DNA of 43,006 nucleotides from Goleter apudmare HA4340-LM2 (GTDB taxonomy: Bacteria > Cyanobacteriota > Cyanobacteriia > Cyanobacteriales > Nostocaceae): assembly GCA_019359495.1 (NCBI GenBank), contig JAHHHF010000079.1:1-43006 (forward strand), read 5' to 3'. This document shows, in pieces, positions 18,046-25,383 of this stretch (its first letter is position 1; each line of letters begins with the position of its first letter). Both the position numbers and the translations under genes were made by a program. Below the pieces are notes generated by a model that ran no database searches, was not told the origin of the DNA, and was given only the letters and a program-made list of their open reading frames with translations.

Positions 18046-18789
18046 TTAAATTGTCTCTGGATTAATATTTAATTCCCGCAGTTTTGCAGCTAGACGTTCG
18101 GCTTTTTCAGCTTCTTGTTGTGCCCTTTGTTCTGCTTGTTCCACCCTTTGTTCTGCTTGTTCCACCCTTTGTTCTGCTTGTTGTGCCGTTTCCTCCGGTG
18201 TGGGGACTAGTTGCCTATCTGCCGTAAAAAACCGTAAAAATCCCTGATAAATTCCCAAATATAAACCTAGTTGATGACTCCACAAATATCCTTGGTCATT
18301 TGCTTGCAGAGGTTGATATTCGCCATCTAATAAATGAAATCCGGCGAATTCTTGTGTGTAGGGATCAAACCAAAAATAATCTGGTGTACGGAAAGTAGTT
18401 TGATATATTTCTTTCTTTAATCCTTTGTCTGTTTTAGCTGTGGAGTCAGATAAAATTTCTAAAATTACATTGGGATATTTGCCTTCTTCATCCCAGACTA
18501 CCCAACTTTTACGGGTTTTGCGTTCCGTTCCCAACACGACAAAAAAGTCAGGGCCGCGAAACTGTTCTGATTTGCGTTGGCGTTGACTGTAGTAAATGGT
18601 TAAATTTCCGGCAGCATAAAAATCATTTCTATCTCGCCACAGCCATTCTAGACATTGTAAAAGTAAGATTATTTGTCGTAGATGCAGTTCGGTTTCCAAG
18701 GGCGGTTCATCACTATATAAATCACCAGGAGGAAATATTACCTCTTGGGAGATGCTTTCTTGCGATTCTTTTTCTTGAGCAATGGTCAT
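18046..18789 (-). CDS. Uma2 family (DUF820) putative endonuclease with heptad-repeat tail
   Basis: A 247-residue Uma2 protein. FRGPDFFVVLG and ILEILSDSTAKTDKGLKK supply the D...E...K residues expected of a PD-(D/E)XK-type site, and TPDYFWFDP closes the fold. The C-terminal 50 residues are a predicted coiled coil made of near-identical heptads (AEQRVEQ) encoded by 21-base tandem repeats. The end, LAAKLRELNINPETI, is shared in form with the Uma2 protein at 23567. It is convergent with the small membrane-protein gene, 42 bases away. Biological role unknown. Confidence 0.87.
   Translation of the reverse strand: MTIAQEKESQESISQEVIFPPGDLYSDEPPLETELHLRQIILLLQCLEWLWRDRNDFYAAGNLTIYYSQRQRKSEQFRGPDFFVVLGTERKTRKSWVVWDEEGKYPNVILEILSDSTAKTDKGLKKEIYQTTFRTPDYFWFDPYTQEFAGFHLLDGEYQPLQANDQGYLWSHQLGLYLGIYQGFLRFFTADRQLVPTPEETAQQAEQRVEQAEQRVEQAEQRAQQEAEKAERLAAKLRELNINPETI
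18123..18185 (-). repeat. 21-base tandem repeat encoding coiled-coil heptads
   Basis: Three head-to-tail 21-base units at 18123-18143, 18144-18164 and 18165-18185. The first two are identical and the third differs only at its end. Each unit encodes one heptad (E-Q-x-x-E-Q-x type), so gain or loss of a unit keeps the frame and changes coiled-coil length by one heptad. Confidence 0.9.
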
Positions 18790-18953
18790 ACAATTGAGCC
18801 TGCTGCAAGTGGTTATGGGTTTATTTTATCACTGGCGATCGCTCTCAGTTAGGCTTGATTATGTAGGCGATCATTCTACGTGTTTCAATAGTTTGGATAG
18901 TTATCATTAAATGACAGAGTGAATATTAGTAATAGTAAGTTTACTCGTAACTA

Positions 18954-19112
18954 TTATCGACAAAAGAAAAAGGCCCCAAAAAAATAGAAATGTAGTTGTT
19001 TGTATACAGGTTTCTCTTCTGTATATGGATTTATTTTGAATCCGACTAAGGTAAGTAAAGCAAAACCAGTAGCTCCTAGTAATATTTGTAACCAAAGTGG
19101 CAAGTTTGGCAT
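18954..19112 (-). CDS. Possible 52-residue membrane protein
   Basis: A short frame from the ATG at 19112 to TAA at 18954-18956, starting MPNLPLWLQILLGATGF and continuing LTLVGFKINPYTEE, then KQLHFYFFGAFFF. It has two hydrophobic stretches (about residues 6-25 and 40-51) joined by a polar KINPYTEEKPVYKQ segment, a sensible topology for a small membrane protein. A longer 62-codon frame overlaps it but reads like a shadow. No Shine-Dalgarno sequence is seen. I do not recognise the family. Confidence 0.42.
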   Translation of the reverse strand: MPNLPLWLQILLGATGFALLTLVGFKINPYTEEKPVYKQLHFYFFGAFFFCR

Positions 19113-19210
19113 ATCAAGGTAACAATAATATGTCTATGTACTTAGTATAAATTTTTTTAAATTTCTCAACAACAAGAATTTAATCTTTGGTTGATAGTCC
19201 AAAACTTTAC

Positions 19211-20167
19211 TTACTGACCAATCTCCAGCAATACCTTCAAAACACCACGACTCTGAGCTAACTCAAAAGCTGCTAACCCTTCATTTAGAGGATAACTGGC
19301 ATGAATCAGGGGTTTAACGTCAACTTTTTCTGTGGCTAATAACTCAAGTGCAGCTGGAAACGGCCCACACCGAGAACCAATAAGTGTAATTTCATCTACT
19401 ACCAAAGAAGAAGCATCTAAGCTGAGGTGTCCAGCATAGGTACTTTTCAACACTAAAGTACCACGAGGGCGGAGGGCACGACGGGCGATCGCAAATCCTT
19501 CTGGATTACCAGTACACTCGACTGAGATATCGAAATATCCATCTGTGACAGCCTCAGCTAAACCAGTTTTAATATCCCTTGCTGCTAAGTTAGCGAGTTT
19601 CTCTCGATGACGCCCCACTACTAAGAGTTCGCAGCCAGTTACAGCTAGTGTCTGCGCTACCAATTGCCCTAGTTTACCATCGCCCACCACTAGTACCCTG
19701 TCATCTGCACTTAGTGCTACTTGTTGCTGAATTTCTAGGGCTGCTGCTAAGGGTTCTGTAAAAGTTGCTACATCTGTTGGCACGTGCTCAGGTACGGGAT
19801 GTAAATTCTGGATTGGTAAGCAAAGATATTCAGCAAAAGCACCGTGGCGGTTAACAATGCCAAGCACAGTGCGGTTTTCACAATGAGTTGGTTGTCCACG
19901 GCGACAGAACCGACAATATCCACAAGCGGCGTTAATTTCTCCTACTACCCTTTGATTAATTAGGTGTTCTGGCCCTTGTTCCACAACACCAACAAATTCA
20001 TGTCCTAAAATGCCAGTGTAGGGATAGTAGCCTCTGATCAGTTCCAAATCAGTGTTACAAATACCTGCACGCAAGACACGCACCAGAACTTCTCCCTGTA
20101 ATGGTTCGGGGATAGGAATATCTGTACGTAGTTGTAATTGATTGTTTTCAAGCCAGAGTCCTTTCAT
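19211..20167 (-). CDS. Zinc-dependent medium-chain alcohol/polyol dehydrogenase
   Basis: 318 residues from the ATG at 20167 (MKGLWLENN), the start I prefer because the family typically begins here; an ATG at 20197 adds ten unrelated residues. AGICNTD gives catalytic-zinc Cys37, GHE gives His56 and Glu57, and [15 protein letters not shown] carries the four Cys of the structural zinc site. [10 protein letters not shown] is the NAD(P)-binding loop. It belongs to the MDR superfamily (threonine or sorbitol dehydrogenase-like), acting in the cytoplasm on an unknown alcohol. Neighbours do not identify a pathway. Confidence 0.85.
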   Translation of the reverse strand: MKGLWLENNQLQLRTDIPIPEPLQGEVLVRVLRAGICNTDLELIRGYYPYTGILGHEFVGVVEQGPEHLINQRVVGEINAACGYCRFCRRGQPTHCENRTVLGIVNRHGAFAEYLCLPIQNLHPVPEHVPTDVATFTEPLAAALEIQQQVALSADDRVLVVGDGKLGQLVAQTLAVTGCELLVVGRHREKLANLAARDIKTGLAEAVTDGYFDISVECTGNPEGFAIARRALRPRGTLVLKSTYAGHLSLDASSLVVDEITLIGSRCGPFPAALELLATEKVDVKPLIHASYPLNEGLAAFELAQSRGVLKVLLEIGQ

Positions 20168-20245
20168 TGTTATCTTGGAGGGTATTGGGCAACTCATTAA
20201 GAAAGGCTGTATATACTGAAAAAGTATAAGTGAATTAAGATGCGC

Positions 20246-20815
20246 TTAAGATTGTAGTAATAGGGAATTTTGATTGCTTAAATCAATTTTGTTTAACCAA
20301 ATTACTAAATCATCTGAGTGAACAGCTATTTCAGTTCCTAAAGTTTTAATGTAAAGAAGTCCGTCGCTAATAATTAAATCTTTAATGGGATACCATGAAT
20401 TTCGCCTCCTGATCAGCAGTTCCAAGGGAATTCCTATTTTTAAAGCATATTTACGATATTTCCACCATGCTCGCCACAAGAAAACTGATTTAGTACAGTG
20501 CATCTGATAGCCTTGAGGTAGTTGGCAATATTGATACTGATAGTAACCGCGACTGTCTATTTCTCCTGTCAGCATATAGCTGTAATTGGCTAATGCTTCA
20601 TTCATCACATCCCAATGGGATGAAGTTGCTTTAATGGAAAATTCTGGGGCTGTATTCGTCAATGGGAAAGTGGCAATTACGCCCTCGGTTTTTGCGGTAA
20701 TTTGGTTACTTTTATAGACTGTTTCAGCCTGTAAAGCCGGGTTAGCCAACAAAACATCTTGTTTCCGGATAGAACACCTAACGAACTCACGCACCAAATC
20801 TATATTAGACAACAT
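20246..20815 (-). CDS. Hypothetical protein
   Basis: 189 residues from the ATG at 20815; the frame also extends to a TTG at 20839. I do not recognise it. It is soluble-looking, with no signal peptide. It has Tyr-rich SRGYYQYQYCQLPQGYQ, Trp-rich FLWRAWWKYRKYALKIG and a following IPLELLIRRRNSWYPIKDL, the last resembling short beta-strands of a regulatory or binding domain. It lies upstream of the dehydrogenase gene on the same strand (79-base gap), and downstream of the inositol-monophosphatase-like gene, from which a strong terminator separates it. Confidence 0.65.
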   Translation of the reverse strand: MLSNIDLVREFVRCSIRKQDVLLANPALQAETVYKSNQITAKTEGVIATFPLTNTAPEFSIKATSSHWDVMNEALANYSYMLTGEIDSRGYYQYQYCQLPQGYQMHCTKSVFLWRAWWKYRKYALKIGIPLELLIRRRNSWYPIKDLIISDGLLYIKTLGTEIAVHSDDLVIWLNKIDLSNQNSLLLQS

Positions 20816-20963
20816 AACTTTTTTATACTCGATGTCCAATTATGAGGACGACCCTAACAGATTGTAGACTAGCAATTATACTGCTATAAAATAGCTATCA
20901 GCTTTAATTCATACAGTATCGATTTATATACGCGTCAAAAATTGTGATTTCCTGTGAGATCGC

Positions 20964-21001
20964 AAAAATCGCCTGTAAAATATCAAAAATTTCACAGGCG
21001 A
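20964..21001 (-). terminator. Intrinsic terminator after the inositol-monophosphatase-like gene
   Basis: On the minus strand TCGCCTGT (21001-20994) pairs perfectly with ACAGGCGA (20976-20969), the AT-rich inner part can extend the stem, and TTTTTG follows directly. It lies 26 bases after the stop of the 21027 gene. Confidence 0.72.
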
Positions 21002-21026
21002 CTCATACTAACTACATTTTGATGCT

Positions 21027-21833
21027 TTAAATTTTTATACTTTCCAGAAAAGGGGTAAACATCGGAACCAAGTCTGGACGACTGACAACCAGGGTAGGGA
21101 AAGAGTGATCGCCATAATCTGCTCCTGGTAACAAAGGAAACGGCTCTGATTTCAGCGATTTCCATGTACCGCCAGCCGCTTGGACAATTACCCAAGCACC
21201 TGCCAAGTCCCAAACTTTTGGTGTCGCTTCCACACCTCCCAACGTGGCACCAGTCGCCACCGTCAAGAAGTTATAGCTAGCAACGCCCAACATGCGAATT
21301 TTACAGGGAAAGTCTGGCTGTGCCACTGGCAAGCTGCGAGAGCAGAGGTTAAAAAAGTGATTATTGCTAGGAGAGTCTAAACTCGTGTGGATGGGGTGAT
21401 GATTGAGAAATGCTCCCGTGGGAGTTGATAGCCCCGATGTCCCAGGCCAAAATCCGTGAAAGGCTTGGTTGAGTGGTGGCGCGTAAACATAACCAAAAAT
21501 GGGAGTACCTTGATACAGTAAACCCAGCGAAATCGACCAAATAGGAATGCCCCTGGTAAAGTTGGTTGTGCCATCCAAGGGGTCGATTACCCAACACCAT
21601 TCCGTACCCGGAAACACCTGATCGCTTTCTTCCGTTAAGATGCCATAACCAGAAAACGTAGAAGCGATCGCATCCCGAATTTCCTGATCTGCCCATTTAT
21701 CGGCTTTCGTCACCAAAGTGCCATCAGCTTTGTGCAAAGCCTGCACTTGCCCAAAATCCTGCATCAGTTGCTTGCCCACTCTGGTAGTGGTGGTTTGGGC
21801 AAAGTCGAGAACTGTTGTCCAAAAATCATTCAT
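21027..21833 (-). CDS. Inositol monophosphatase family protein
   Basis: 268 residues with all metal-binding signatures of the family: TEES at about 67-70, WVIDPLDGTTNF at 81-92 (Asp84 and Asp87) and WDLAGAW at about residue 210. The family includes inositol-1-phosphatases, fructose-1,6-bisphosphatase-like enzymes and histidinol-phosphate phosphatases; cyanobacterial members are often annotated only to the family. The protein has no signal peptide, so cytoplasmic. It reads in the same direction as the PucC-like gene upstream, with a 71-base gap, and ends at a good terminator. Confidence 0.88.
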   Translation of the reverse strand: MNDFWTTVLDFAQTTTTRVGKQLMQDFGQVQALHKADGTLVTKADKWADQEIRDAIASTFSGYGILTEESDQVFPGTEWCWVIDPLDGTTNFTRGIPIWSISLGLLYQGTPIFGYVYAPPLNQAFHGFWPGTSGLSTPTGAFLNHHPIHTSLDSPSNNHFFNLCSRSLPVAQPDFPCKIRMLGVASYNFLTVATGATLGGVEATPKVWDLAGAWVIVQAAGGTWKSLKSEPFPLLPGADYGDHSFPTLVVSRPDLVPMFTPFLESIKI

Positions 21834-21904
21834 GTATTAATTCTCGCGCAAAGATTCCCAAAGTTATAGACAAAGAGCTTATTGGCAGGGGAGTTATGTT
21901 GCCT

Positions 21905-23374
21905 TTAATCCAGCTCTCTCTCAAGAATAGATGCGATCGCTGTTTTGGCATTACTCTGAAATTCCTTGACATTTACCCGTTGTAGTAGCCAAACAGCCAC
22001 TAACATCCCAATTGCTTGTACCGCAAACACCAAGCCGTATGCAATTACTGGTGATGTAAAAATTATCTTGCCTACATTTAACACAGCACCACCCAAGATT
22101 GTAGCTAGTCCCCTAGCCATTGCCTGAGATAGTCCCCAAGCACCAATAAACGTCCCCGCCGTTTCCGCCGCCGTTAAATCCAACATCAAACTGGTAGCAC
22201 CAGCCGTGATTACTCCCGATGACAACCCAAAACACAGCAAGCTACCCATAAGTAAACTAGGATTACCGCTAAATCCTGACATAATGATTAAACCAAAACT
22301 CACAGATGCCGCAATACATCCCATTTTCGTAGTCTGTTTCTTGCCGAGGCGGGGTAAGAGCAAGAAACCAGTAGAACTAATGCCGATTAAAGTCCCAATT
22401 CCAAACGGAATATTTAATCTCGTAGTCTGAGAAATACACAACCCAAACACCTCTCCACCATAGGGTTCTAAGATGGCATCTTGCATAAAAATGCTAATTG
22501 TCAACACCAATAAGAAACCAAAAAACACCCCTGTTTGACGATTAGCCGTGAGTACCCGCAAAGCCCTACCCAAGGTAATTTGGTCTTCTCTCTCCACTAC
22601 AGTAGAACGGGAACCGTAGCGTGAATACTTCTTTTCCACGCCGAAAGTTGCCAGCACCGATAACCCCAAGACGATCGCAGGCATAATGATAAAAACGGGA
22701 TTAATCGTGGTTTGCAGCTTGGCTATATCAACCACTTTGTTAACTTGAGCCGGGTTGTAAGCCAAAATATTCGCCCCGCAAATTTCTGGTCTTTCTAGCA
22801 ACCGAGAGCTAACTATTGCACCGATGACAATCCCAATCATCAGCATTGACCAGACAATCCCAATCAATTTAGAGCGGTTATCTTCATCAGTCACATCTAC
22901 CAACAGTGCTGTAAAAGGTGTAGCACTCAAACCCAAAGCTAAACCGTACACTGCAAAAACTAACGCCAAAACTCCTGCCCAGCCGTAGGTTTGGGGACTC
23001 CAGCCAGTAGTTTGCAAACTGCTACCTAATTGCCAAACCACTTGCAAAGCCACAAAGGATATCACTGTAAACAATACAGCCCCAATCCACACATAGCTGG
23101 TGCGATGATAACCCAAAAACGGCTTGGCATCTGACATCTGCCCAAACCAGATCCGTGTAGGACTCACAAACTGATGCATCGCAATAGCAACAGCCGTGAT
23201 TAAAGGCAAAACCTTTAACTCATCAATCATCACGCGATTCAGCACACCCAAGGTGAGCAGCGACATGATGCCTAATCCCATTTGAAATAAACCCAGCCGG
23301 AACATGGTCAGGAGGTTAATCCTTGGCTGTGCCACGGAGTTTGTTGGAGAATCAAGTGCATCACCGCTTGCCAT
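21905..23374 (-). CDS. BCD/PucC family MFS transporter
   Basis: 489 residues and about twelve membrane helices. RLGLFQMGLGIMSLLTLG and VLNRVMIDELKV near the N-terminus, then MHQFVSPTRIWFGQMSD and GYHRTSYVWIG, are hallmarks of the bacteriochlorophyll-delivery (PucC/LhaA) branch of the major facilitator superfamily. In purple bacteria members help assemble light-harvesting complexes. The cyanobacterial relatives are thought to act in chlorophyll or pigment handling, but their role is less certain. It is not adjacent to chlG here (about 4.3 kb away). Confidence 0.9.
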   Translation of the reverse strand: MASGDALDSPTNSVAQPRINLLTMFRLGLFQMGLGIMSLLTLGVLNRVMIDELKVLPLITAVAIAMHQFVSPTRIWFGQMSDAKPFLGYHRTSYVWIGAVLFTVISFVALQVVWQLGSSLQTTGWSPQTYGWAGVLALVFAVYGLALGLSATPFTALLVDVTDEDNRSKLIGIVWSMLMIGIVIGAIVSSRLLERPEICGANILAYNPAQVNKVVDIAKLQTTINPVFIIMPAIVLGLSVLATFGVEKKYSRYGSRSTVVEREDQITLGRALRVLTANRQTGVFFGFLLVLTISIFMQDAILEPYGGEVFGLCISQTTRLNIPFGIGTLIGISSTGFLLLPRLGKKQTTKMGCIAASVSFGLIIMSGFSGNPSLLMGSLLCFGLSSGVITAGATSLMLDLTAAETAGTFIGAWGLSQAMARGLATILGGAVLNVGKIIFTSPVIAYGLVFAVQAIGMLVAVWLLQRVNVKEFQSNAKTAIASILERELD

Positions 23375-23535
23375 AGCTACTTTTCCGTATGGTTTATTGA
23401 ATATAGTCTCTCTTTAATTAAAGATAAACTGTTCCATATTCCAAAAAACCATAATTTGACGGCAGCCATTTTAGGGTTTGGCAGTAGAGATTTTCTATCC
23501 CTGAATGTTCTAGAAGATCTATTGAAAGCTATGGG

Positions 23536-23561
23536 AAACTCCATCAAAGTGCCTGGAGTTT
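23536..23561. terminator. Hairpin between the PucC-like and Uma2 genes
   Basis: AAACTCCA (23536-23543) pairs perfectly with TGGAGTTT (23554-23561) across a 10-base loop. The T-run (TTTTTATT) follows on the plus strand, while the minus-strand gene at 23567 ends just before it. It may serve the minus-strand gene weakly. Confidence 0.42.
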
Positions 23562-23566
23562 TTTAT

Positions 23567-24349
23567 TCACAACAAATCTGGATTTTCACCCAATTCTCTC
23601 AATTTAGCCGCTAAACGTTCGGTTAGTGCTTTAGCTGCTTCTTCCCGTGCTTTAGCTGCTTCTTCCCGTGCTTTAGCTTCTTCTTCCCATGCTTTAGCTT
23701 CTTCTTCTGGTAATAAAGCTAAATTGCCAGATGCATCATAAAAGCGCAACCAGATCGCTGTTTCTCTGTCTATAGTTCCTTCCCAAGTCCCCAACCACAA
23801 ATTTAAACGTCTGCACCATAGCCAATTGCGCTCATTTGGTATCAAAGGTTGGTATTGTTGATTATCATCTAAATGCCATCCTCGCAGAGAATTCTGGTCA
23901 AAGGGGTCATAAACAAAATAATCTGAAGTGTGAAAAATTTGTTCGTAAAGATTTTTTTTAATGCCTTGGTCTATGGTTGCTGTAGAAGGGGACATTAATT
24001 CTACAATCACGTCCGGATAACGACCGTCTTCCTCCCACACTACCCAACCTTGTCTCGATTTGCTGCCGTCAACATTCAAGACTGCAAAAAAATCCGGCCC
24101 CCGGAAATCACGGTTACGAACTTGGGCACTGCTGTAGTAAATAAACATATTGCCCCCGGTAAAATAATCATTGCGGTCAGCCCATGTTTGCTGCAATGAC
24201 CGAATTAGGGTATTCATAGCAATACGGTGGCGGTTTGATTCCAAGGGTTCACCATCATCAAATATTAAATCTGTAGGTGGCATGGGGGGTTCCCAATCCA
24301 CAACGGCTGTAGGTTGCAATATCGCTGCTGGGTTATTTTCGGTAGTCAT
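23567..24349 (-). CDS. Uma2 family (DUF820) putative endonuclease with Ala/Glu/Arg heptad tail
   Basis: 260 residues from the ATG at 24349 (MTTENNPAAI); a frame extension to 24421 has no family similarity. FRGPDFFAVLNV and VIVELMSPSTATIDQGIKK carry the presumed metal-site residues. It resembles the Uma2 protein at 18046 along its whole length (FRGPDFF, WVVWEEDGRYP, SDYFVYDP). The tail is a charged coiled coil of KAREEAA-type heptads encoded by 21-base repeats and ends RLAAKLRELGENPDLL. The nuclease role is inferred from the fold. Confidence 0.87.
   Translation of the reverse strand: MTTENNPAAILQPTAVVDWEPPMPPTDLIFDDGEPLESNRHRIAMNTLIRSLQQTWADRNDYFTGGNMFIYYSSAQVRNRDFRGPDFFAVLNVDGSKSRQGWVVWEEDGRYPDVIVELMSPSTATIDQGIKKNLYEQIFHTSDYFVYDPFDQNSLRGWHLDDNQQYQPLIPNERNWLWCRRLNLWLGTWEGTIDRETAIWLRFYDASGNLALLPEEEAKAWEEEAKAREEAAKAREEAAKALTERLAAKLRELGENPDLL
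23628..23711 (-). repeat. 21-base tandem repeat encoding coiled-coil heptads
   Basis: Four 21-base units at 23628-23648, 23649-23669, 23670-23690 and 23691-23711. The first two are identical and the others diverge slightly. Like the repeat in the 18046 gene they each encode one heptad, but the base sequence of the unit is unrelated, so the two arrays probably arose independently. Confidence 0.9.
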
Positions 24350-24460
24350 GAGCGATCGCCTTTTGTTTAAACCTTCAAATCTGATCTTACTGTGCACATC
24401 ACAATAGAAATTACCGTCCACTGTTCTCTGCTACTGGATAAGCGATCGCCTTCCAGCAAG

Positions 24461-24493
24461 TATAATTAGAGGTACAACTAGTGTTGTACCTCT
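24461..24493 (+). promoter_or_regulatory. -10 box and perfect palindromic operator of the toxin-antitoxin operon
   Basis: TATAAT at 24461-24466 is followed immediately by an 11-base perfect inverted repeat, AGAGGTACAAC (24468-24478) and GTTGTACCTCT (24483-24493), with a 4-base spacer. The repeat sits over the expected transcription start and 13 bases before the antitoxin ATG. Ribbon-helix-helix antitoxins usually repress their own operon by binding such palindromes. No good -35 element is seen. Confidence 0.72.
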
Positions 24494-24506
24494 AAAGGCT
24501 AATAAA

Positions 24507-24722
24507 ATGAAACGCACACTCTATATTCCTGATGAGTTGTGGGCACAACTGAACGAATACTTAAAAGATCACCCAGAGCAAAACCCATCAAGTGTTGTAC
24601 AAGCAGCACTGGCAGAAAAATTACGCCCCAAAAATGGTTCCAGGCTGCTATCTCTGGCCGGAATCGTGGAAAATGCTCCTACAGATGCTTCAGTAAATGA
24701 AGACTATTTGATACAAGGATGA
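24507..24722 (+). CDS. Ribbon-helix-helix-type antitoxin
   Basis: 71 residues. KRTLYIPDELWAQLNEYL is a short beta-strand followed by a helix, the start of a CopG/RHH DNA-binding fold, and NPSSVVQAALAEKL supplies the second helix. The C-terminal part, from about residue 46, is acidic and probably folds only on binding the toxin. It overlaps the toxin gene by 4 bases (ATGA at 24719-24722), typical of translationally coupled toxin-antitoxin pairs. It should neutralise the PIN protein and repress the operon through the palindrome upstream. Confidence 0.8.
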   Translation: MKRTLYIPDELWAQLNEYLKDHPEQNPSSVVQAALAEKLRPKNGSRLLSLAGIVENAPTDASVNEDYLIQG

Positions 24723-25126
24723 AACGTCTCGTTTTGGATGCAGGCCCCCTAATTGCTCTGGTTTCCATCAAAGATAACTACCACCAGGAATGCAAAGCCG
24801 GGTTTAGTAAGTTACCAGCATTGTTTGGTGAGGTTCTTACCCCTCTACCAGTGCTGTTTGAAGTTTACAAGTTTGTACTGCGAGAACAATCTAGCCGTGT
24901 TGCAATGACTGCATTAGGTGTCATTAGTGAGAACACGGTGATTGTACCAGTGAACATGGAAATGTTTCTGGAGATTTACAGCATGGTTAACCAAATACCA
25001 GACTGGCAAGGAAGTTTAGAGGATGCCTCTGTTGTAGCAGTAGCTCAACTTTATGGCGCTAGTGTTTGGACATTGGATTACAGAGATTTGGGTTGGTTCA
25101 AGAGTCTGAAATTGTGGACACCGTGA
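24719..25126 (+). CDS. PIN-domain toxin (VapC-like ribonuclease)
   Basis: 135 residues. KRLVLDAGPLIALVSIKD gives the first acidic metal ligand, Asp7. SLEDASVVAVAQ and VWTLDYRDLGWF give the later acidic residues that complete a PIN active site. PIN toxins cut RNA in the cytoplasm, often tRNA or rRNA, and are held inactive by their antitoxin. Length is normal. The FEVYKFVLRE segment supplies a conserved Glu. The pair stands alone between the Uma2 and aldo/keto reductase genes, so it is probably an acquired stabilising or stress element. Confidence 0.83.
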   Translation: MKRLVLDAGPLIALVSIKDNYHQECKAGFSKLPALFGEVLTPLPVLFEVYKFVLREQSSRVAMTALGVISENTVIVPVNMEMFLEIYSMVNQIPDWQGSLEDASVVAVAQLYGASVWTLDYRDLGWFKSLKLWTP

Positions 25127-25244
25127 TCTCGTACAAGATGATGCAAGCTTCTGCGATCGCTCACAATAGTTCCAAAATTTTAGGATACTGCGATCACCAG
25201 TCCACGTCCTGTATGAGCGATCGCTACTTCTCTTAAGATACGAG

Positions 25245-25271
25245 GTTGGGTGGAGCGTAGCGTAACCCAAC
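25245..25271. repeat. Palindromic intergenic repeat
   Basis: GTTGGGT (25245-25251) and ACCCAAC (25265-25271) flank GGAGCGTAGCGTA. The general form, a GTTGGGT/ACCCAAC palindrome around an AGCGTAGCG core, is one I associate with interspersed repeats of Nostoc-type genomes. Only one copy was noticed here. Confidence 0.55.
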
Positions 25272-25314
25272 TTCCAAAGTCTTTGGTATCTTTTGGATAA
25301 TACCAATTCTTTAT

Positions 25315-25353
25315 GCTGCTTCAGTTAATGAAGACTATTTGCTGTTAAAGTAA
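25315..25353 (+). pseudogene. Relic of an antitoxin 3' end
   Basis: GCTTCAG followed by T, then AATGAAGACTATTTG (25318-25341) matches the antitoxin's own 3' end at 24687-24710 in 23 of 24 bases and in the same frame: A-S-V-N-E-D-Y-L, ending here with L-L-K and a TAA stop at 25351. No start codon or upstream part of an antitoxin accompanies it. It looks like the remains of a second copy. Confidence 0.65.
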
Positions 25354-25383
25354 AGAACTGTAAATTAAACCAGTCTTATAAAC

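Noticed and set aside
18907-19095. 62-codon minus-strand frame
   Set aside because: It overlaps the 52-residue frame at 18954-19112, which has a more sensible membrane-protein layout. Its own residues are an unlikely mix of Thr, Ile, Arg and Cys.
20027-20197. ATG at 20197 as start of the dehydrogenase
   Set aside because: The ten extra residues do not resemble the family, whose members begin close to MKGLW; the ATG at 20167 is preferred. It remains possible.
23628-23711. Regular repeats considered as a CRISPR-like array
   Set aside because: The units are head-to-tail 21-mers with no spacers, lie inside a gene and encode heptads.
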